Shown piece after piece: positions 6,284 to 7,609 of a stretch of DNA of 7,609 nucleotides. Origin of the DNA: Cytophagales bacterium. Its GTDB lineage: Bacteria > Bacteroidota > Bacteroidia > Cytophagales > MED-G16. How positions within the stretch are numbered: the first letter of the stretch is position 1; each line of letters begins with the position of its first letter. A program made the translations under genes and the position numbers. The notes below the pieces were generated by a model. It made no database searches. It worked only from the letters and a program-made list of their open reading frames with translations, and was not told the origin of the DNA. The stretch is from NCBI GenBank assembly GCA_029940715.1, contig JAPYTU010000019.1:10847-18455 (forward strand), read 5' to 3'.

Positions 6284-6961
6284 TTATTTAAGTAAATCTG
6301 GTCTTTTAGATTTTGTCTTTTTATAAGACTTATTTATTCTCCATTCGTCAATTTTTTTTTGATTTCCAGATAATAATATTTTAGGAACTTTCCATCCTTT
6401 AAAATTAGAGGGTCTAGAATAATTTGGATGACCTAATAAATTATCTTGAAAAGAATCAGATAATGCTGCGGATTCATTATTTATTACTCCTGGAATTAGT
6501 CTTAATATAGAGTCAATTAATATAGCTGTTGGTAATTCTCCACCAGTTAAGACATAATCTCCTATACTTATTTCTTTTGTTATAATATATTCTCTTATTC
6601 TTTCATCAATTCCTTTATAATGTCCACAAAGTATAATAAGATTTTTTTTTAGAGATAATTGGTTAGAAAGATTTTGATTTAGTTTATTTCCATCAGGTGT
6701 CATAAATATAATTTCATCATATTTCTTTTTTTCTTCTAAACTTTTAATACACCTATATATAGGTTCTATTTGGAGTACCATTCCACCACCACCACCAAAA
6801 GCGTAATCATCTACTTTTTTGTGTTTATCAAGACTAAAATTTCTTAAATCATGAATTTTAATATTTACTATATTTTTTTCTTGAGCTCTTTTTATAATAC
6901 TATGATTTAAAGGGCTATCAAGTAATTTTGGTTGGCAACTAATTATATCAATATGCATCAT
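6284..6961 (-). CDS. trmD: tRNA (guanine(37)-N1)-methyltransferase TrmD
   Basis: TrmD uses S-adenosylmethionine to methylate G37 next to the anticodon in tRNAs for Leu, Pro and Arg, preventing +1 frameshifting. It is a SPOUT-class trefoil-knot dimer. The 225-residue product shows DDYAFGGGGGMVL (51-63), LCGHYKGIDERIREY (111-125), the knot segment ISIGDYVLTGGELPTAILID (131-150), SILRLIPGV with R154, and SDSFQDNLL with the catalytic aspartate D169 (same numbers as in E. coli by coincidence of length). NLLGHPNYSRP replaces the GLLDxPxYTRP of Proteobacteria, as I recall for Bacteroidota. Two ATGs are in tandem; the second (start at 6958, MHIDIIS) matches family N-termini better. The first ATG directly abuts the rimM stop codon (TAAATG), so translation is probably coupled. 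It converges with the short unit to its left. Confidence 0.97.
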   Translation of the reverse strand: MMHIDIISCQPKLLDSPLNHSIIKRAQEKNIVNIKIHDLRNFSLDKHKKVDDYAFGGGGGMVLQIEPIYRCIKSLEEKKKYDEIIFMTPDGNKLNQNLSNQLSLKKNLIILCGHYKGIDERIREYIITKEISIGDYVLTGGELPTAILIDSILRLIPGVINNESAALSDSFQDNLLGHPNYSRPSNFKGWKVPKILLSGNQKKIDEWRINKSYKKTKSKRPDLLK

Positions 6962-7459
6962 TTAATTCATATTTAATATCTCATTTGGAAGTTCAACATA
7001 TATTTTCTTTTTATTATGATCAATTTTTTTTATAAATTTTTCTACATAAGGTATATAAACTTCTTTATTATCTATTTGACAGAATAAAATAATTTGTTTA
7101 TTTATAAAAAAATTTTTTATTTCTCCTATTTCAGTTTCATGTTTAATTATTTTATAATTAATTATTTTAATTAACTCATCATCATTTTTTTGAATGTATT
7201 TTTTTTCAAGAAATATATTTTTACTTATAAATTGATTTGTCCTTTCTCTATTATTATAATTTTTAAATTTTATAATATATGATTGATTTTTGGAAAATAT
7301 TATTTTATCTATTTCAAAAGGAACTTTACTTGCTTTAATTTCAACAAATAAATATTTGATTTTTGTAATGCTAATTTTATAGTCATGTAAAAGGTTGAAT
7401 AATAAATTTCCTCGTAACCCGTGTTGTTTGGAGATATATCCTATTTGGGTATATTCCAT
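6962..7459 (-). CDS. rimM: Ribosome maturation factor RimM
   Basis: RimM binds ribosomal protein S19 and assists assembly of the 30S head. The 165-residue protein has the N-terminal RimM signature IGYISKQHGLRGNLLF (6-21), a beta-rich N-domain to about residue 90, and a C-terminal PRC-barrel-like domain ending YIPYVEKFIKKIDHNKKKIYVELP (135-158), equivalent to the family's IPxVxxFVxxID...V.LP. It is very Lys/Ile/Asn-rich, reflecting the low G+C. It starts 8 bases after the end of the rpsP stop codon and ends with TAA directly against the trmD ATG, the classical rpsP-rimM-trmD operon order. No Shine-Dalgarno sequence is visible before it. Divergent at many positions, but motifs plus context make the assignment firm. 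Confidence 0.93.
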   Translation of the reverse strand: MEYTQIGYISKQHGLRGNLLFNLLHDYKISITKIKYLFVEIKASKVPFEIDKIIFSKNQSYIIKFKNYNNRERTNQFISKNIFLEKKYIQKNDDELIKIINYKIIKHETEIGEIKNFFINKQIILFCQIDNKEVYIPYVEKFIKKIDHNKKKIYVELPNEILNMN

Positions 7460-7467
7460 AAAAAGAA

Positions 7468-7609
7468 TTATTTATTACCTTTTTCTTTTTTCTCCTTTGT
7501 TTCTTTAGCAGGAGCTTCTTCTTTAGTTTCCTTAGCGGGAGTTTCTACTTTCGCTTCTTTAGCAGGAGCTTCTTCTTTAGTTTCCTTAGCGGGAGTTTCT
7601 ACTTTCGCT
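7468..7609 (-). CDS. rpsP: Ribosomal protein S16, C-terminal tail only (partial)
   Basis: Only the last 46 codons plus stop (7468-7470) lie in the window; the gene continues beyond the right edge. The visible part is a low-complexity Ala/Lys/Glu/Thr/Pro tail made of two identical 18-residue units (AKVETPAKETKEEAPAKE) followed by TKEKKEKGNK. No S16 core is visible, so the name rests on two points: the gene lies 8 bases upstream of rimM in the standard rpsP-rimM-trmD order, and Bacteroidota S16 proteins are known for Ala/Lys/Glu-rich C-terminal extensions. The base composition is richer in G+C than its neighbours because of Ala and Pro codons. A different upstream gene with a charged tail cannot be excluded. 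Confidence 0.75.
   Translation of the reverse strand, partial: AKVETPAKETKEEAPAKEAKVETPAKETKEEAPAKETKEKKEKGNK
7501..7608 (-). repeat. Two perfect 54-bp tandem repeats in the rpsP tail
   Basis: Positions 7501-7554 and 7555-7608 are identical base for base, and base 7609 is consistent with a further copy beyond the edge. Each unit encodes 18 residues and is itself two related 9-residue halves (AKVETPAKE and TKEEAPAKE). Identity at synonymous sites shows a recent duplication or ongoing homogenisation. Confidence 0.95.

Noticed and set aside
6958..6984. Missing GLLD aspartate or Glu in TrmD as loss of function
   Set aside because: The catalytic Asp (D169) and Arg (R154) are present; the LLGHPNYSRP variant and GHYKG are, as far as I recall, normal for Bacteroidota TrmD.
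7501..7609. Direct repeats as a possible CRISPR array
   Set aside because: The 54-bp units are adjacent with no spacers, keep an open frame, and encode a protein tail.

Overview
The window is very AT-rich DNA (roughly a quarter G+C by eye) and carries ordinary chromosomal housekeeping genes. Several features point to the phylum Bacteroidota, probably a flavobacterium with a compact low-GC genome. SecA is very long (1120 residues), has Bacteroidota-type insertions and lacks the usual zinc-binding tail. There is a SPOR-domain lipoprotein and a DUF2490 outer-membrane protein. The 3' end of a probable S16 gene encodes a repetitive Ala/Lys/Glu tail. The best promoter matches the Bacteroidota pattern TTTG...TAnnTTTG. 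Start codons lack clear Shine-Dalgarno sequences. I see no tRNA, rRNA, transposase or CRISPR array.

Layout. Positions 6-3863 (minus strand) hold secA followed 6 bases later by a small SPOR lipoprotein gene, probably one operon. A 205-base divergent spacer (3864-4068) carries a strong candidate promoter for rplS (ribosomal protein L19, plus strand) and a weaker one for secA. After rplS comes a weak hairpin/T-tract, then dapF (4457-5226), whose frame is broken at a run of 12 A's although both halves are well preserved. Next, on the plus strand, are a DUF2490 outer-membrane beta-barrel candidate (5332-5985) and a short promoter-to-terminator unit (about 6065-6261) that may encode a 40-residue hydrophobic peptide or be a small RNA. 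Converging from the right on the minus strand is the ribosome/tRNA maturation operon rpsP (3' end only)-rimM-trmD (6284-7609). The 298-base space 5986-6283 is occupied by this short unit.

How the genes fit together. rpsP, rimM, trmD and rplS are the classical ribosomal-protein/ribosome-maturation/tRNA-methylation cluster, but here rplS is split off, inverted and placed divergently from secA, with dapF, the DUF2490 gene and the small unit between it and trmD. secA drives protein export, and the SPOR lipoprotein and the DUF2490 protein are probable exported envelope proteins. dapF makes meso-diaminopimelate for peptidoglycan and lysine.

The most interesting signals are the A12 frameshift in dapF, and a pair of similar TTAAC-type direct repeats with 11-base period. 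These repeats lie at almost the same distance (50 and 51 bases) from the start codons of the DUF2490 gene and of the 40-residue ORF, which suggests that one response regulator of the PhoB/OmpR type may control both.
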